DNA of 7,606 bases from Nitrospira sp. Its GTDB lineage: Bacteria > Nitrospirota > Nitrospiria > Nitrospirales > Nitrospiraceae. Positions within the stretch are counted from its first letter, which is position 1, and each line of letters starts with the position of its first letter. Shown here one piece after another: positions 7,200-7,606 of the stretch. Location of the stretch: NCBI GenBank assembly GCA_005116795.1, contig SWDL01000143.1, positions 1-7,606 of the forward strand, in the 5' to 3' direction. Position numbers and translations under genes: made by a program. The notes beneath the pieces are model-generated. The model was given only the letters and a program-made list of their open reading frames with translations, was not told the origin of the DNA and searched no databases.

Positions 7200-7606
7200 A
7201 TGTTCAAAGGATCGCTCATCGCCATCGTCACCCCCTTCAAGAAGGGCCGCTTGGACGAGCGGGCCCTCGGCGACCTGATCGAGTTTCAAATTGCCAACGG
7301 CACCCACGGCATCGTGCCATGCGGCACGACCGGGGAGTCCGCCACGCTGTCCCACGACGAGCATAATCGGGTCATCGCCTTCACCGTGGAGGCCGTGCGG
7401 CGGCGCGTGCCGGTCATCGCCGGCAGCGGCTCCAACAGCACGGAGGAGGCGATCGCCCTCACGCAGTATGCCAAGAAGGCCGGCGCGGACGCCGCCTTGC
7501 TCATCACGCCCTATTACAACAAGCCGACGCAAGAGGGCCTGTATCGGCACTATCAGGCCATCGCCGAGGCGGTCGACCTGCCGCAAGTCTTGTACAACAT
7601 TCCCGG
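7200..7606 (+). CDS. dapA: 4-Hydroxy-tetrahydrodipicolinate synthase, 5' part (cut by window edge)
   Basis: The first 135 codons are present and the frame is open to the right edge. The full protein is normally about 290 residues. The product condenses pyruvate with aspartate semialdehyde, the committed step of the diaminopimelate/lysine pathway. It starts [13 protein letters not shown], very close to the E. coli enzyme. GTTGES (42-47) carries the active-site Thr pair at 43-44. TPYYNKP (103-109) includes the tyrosine donated across the dimer. LYN (131-133) holds Tyr132, equivalent to E. coli Tyr133. The Schiff-base lysine, near residue 161, lies beyond the edge. GGGAG at 7191-7195 precedes ATG 7200 by four bases, a little tight. 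dapB would be the expected next gene, but it is not visible. Confidence 0.95.
   Translation, partial: MFKGSLIAIVTPFKKGRLDERALGDLIEFQIANGTHGIVPCGTTGESATLSHDEHNRVIAFTVEAVRRRVPVIAGSGSNSTEEAIALTQYAKKAGADAALLITPYYNKPTQEGLYRHYQAIAEAVDLPQVLYNIP

Larger units (their letters stand above)
661..7606 (+). other. Putative arginine-lysine operon argD-argF-argG-argH-lptM-like-lysA-dapA
   Basis: All seven genes are co-directional. Gaps are 23, -4, 25, -4, 77 and 41 bases. None contains a GC hairpin followed by a T-run, and I see no convincing internal promoter. The simplest reading is one transcript starting between 508 and 660, although a separate start in the 77-base gap before lysA cannot be excluded. 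argB, argC and argJ are absent from the window. Confidence 0.7.

Noticed and set aside
1..7606. CRISPR array, tRNA, insertion sequence, phage or defence genes
   Set aside because: No spaced direct repeats, cloverleaf, transposase, integrase or defence-type domain could be found on either strand. The only repeat array is inside the 193-507 coding region.

Overview
The window is a compact, high-GC, single-strand run of amino-acid biosynthesis genes from a Gram-negative bacterium. Every confident gene is on the + strand. The order is a small secreted repeat protein, then argD, argF, argG, argH, a small LptM/YifL-like lipoprotein, lysA, and the 5' part of dapA, which is cut by the right edge. The lipoprotein implies an outer membrane. 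The gene order, and the look of the ArgD, ArgH and LysA proteins, remind me most of Nitrospira and relatives (phylum Nitrospirota). That is recall, not a search result.

Layout. Positions 1-192 are non-coding and AT-richer (about 46% GC in the first 120 bases). At the extreme left edge sits ACCTCCTT, which is either a minus-strand Shine-Dalgarno of a divergent gene just outside or the last bases of a 16S rRNA gene. Positions 193-507 encode a 104-residue exported protein whose mature part is tandem 20-residue repeats. Positions 508-660 are non-coding. They hold a 9-bp-stem hairpin and a motif that resembles a dispersed repeat I associate with Nitrospira genomes. From 661 to the right edge, seven genes follow with gaps of at most 77 bases and two ATGA stop/start overlaps (argF/argG and argH/lipoprotein). 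I see no terminator between them, so they probably form one operon.

How they work together. ArgD makes N-acetylornithine. ArgF carbamoylates ornithine to citrulline, ArgG forms argininosuccinate, and ArgH splits it to arginine and fumarate. The intermediate genes argB, argC and argJ are not in the window, so the early steps must be encoded elsewhere. DapA opens the diaminopimelate pathway and LysA closes it by decarboxylating meso-diaminopimelate to lysine. ArgD may link the two halves, because ArgD enzymes often also act as N-succinyl-diaminopimelate aminotransferase. The lipoprotein beside lysA matches a known neighbourhood: LptM/YifL/LppL genes lie next to lysA/dapF in many Proteobacteria.

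Most of the window is ordinary core metabolism. The less ordinary items are the repeat protein at 193-507, the non-coding stretch before argD, the lipoprotein with its long Pro/Gln/Glu-rich tail, and the ambiguous starts of argH and argF.
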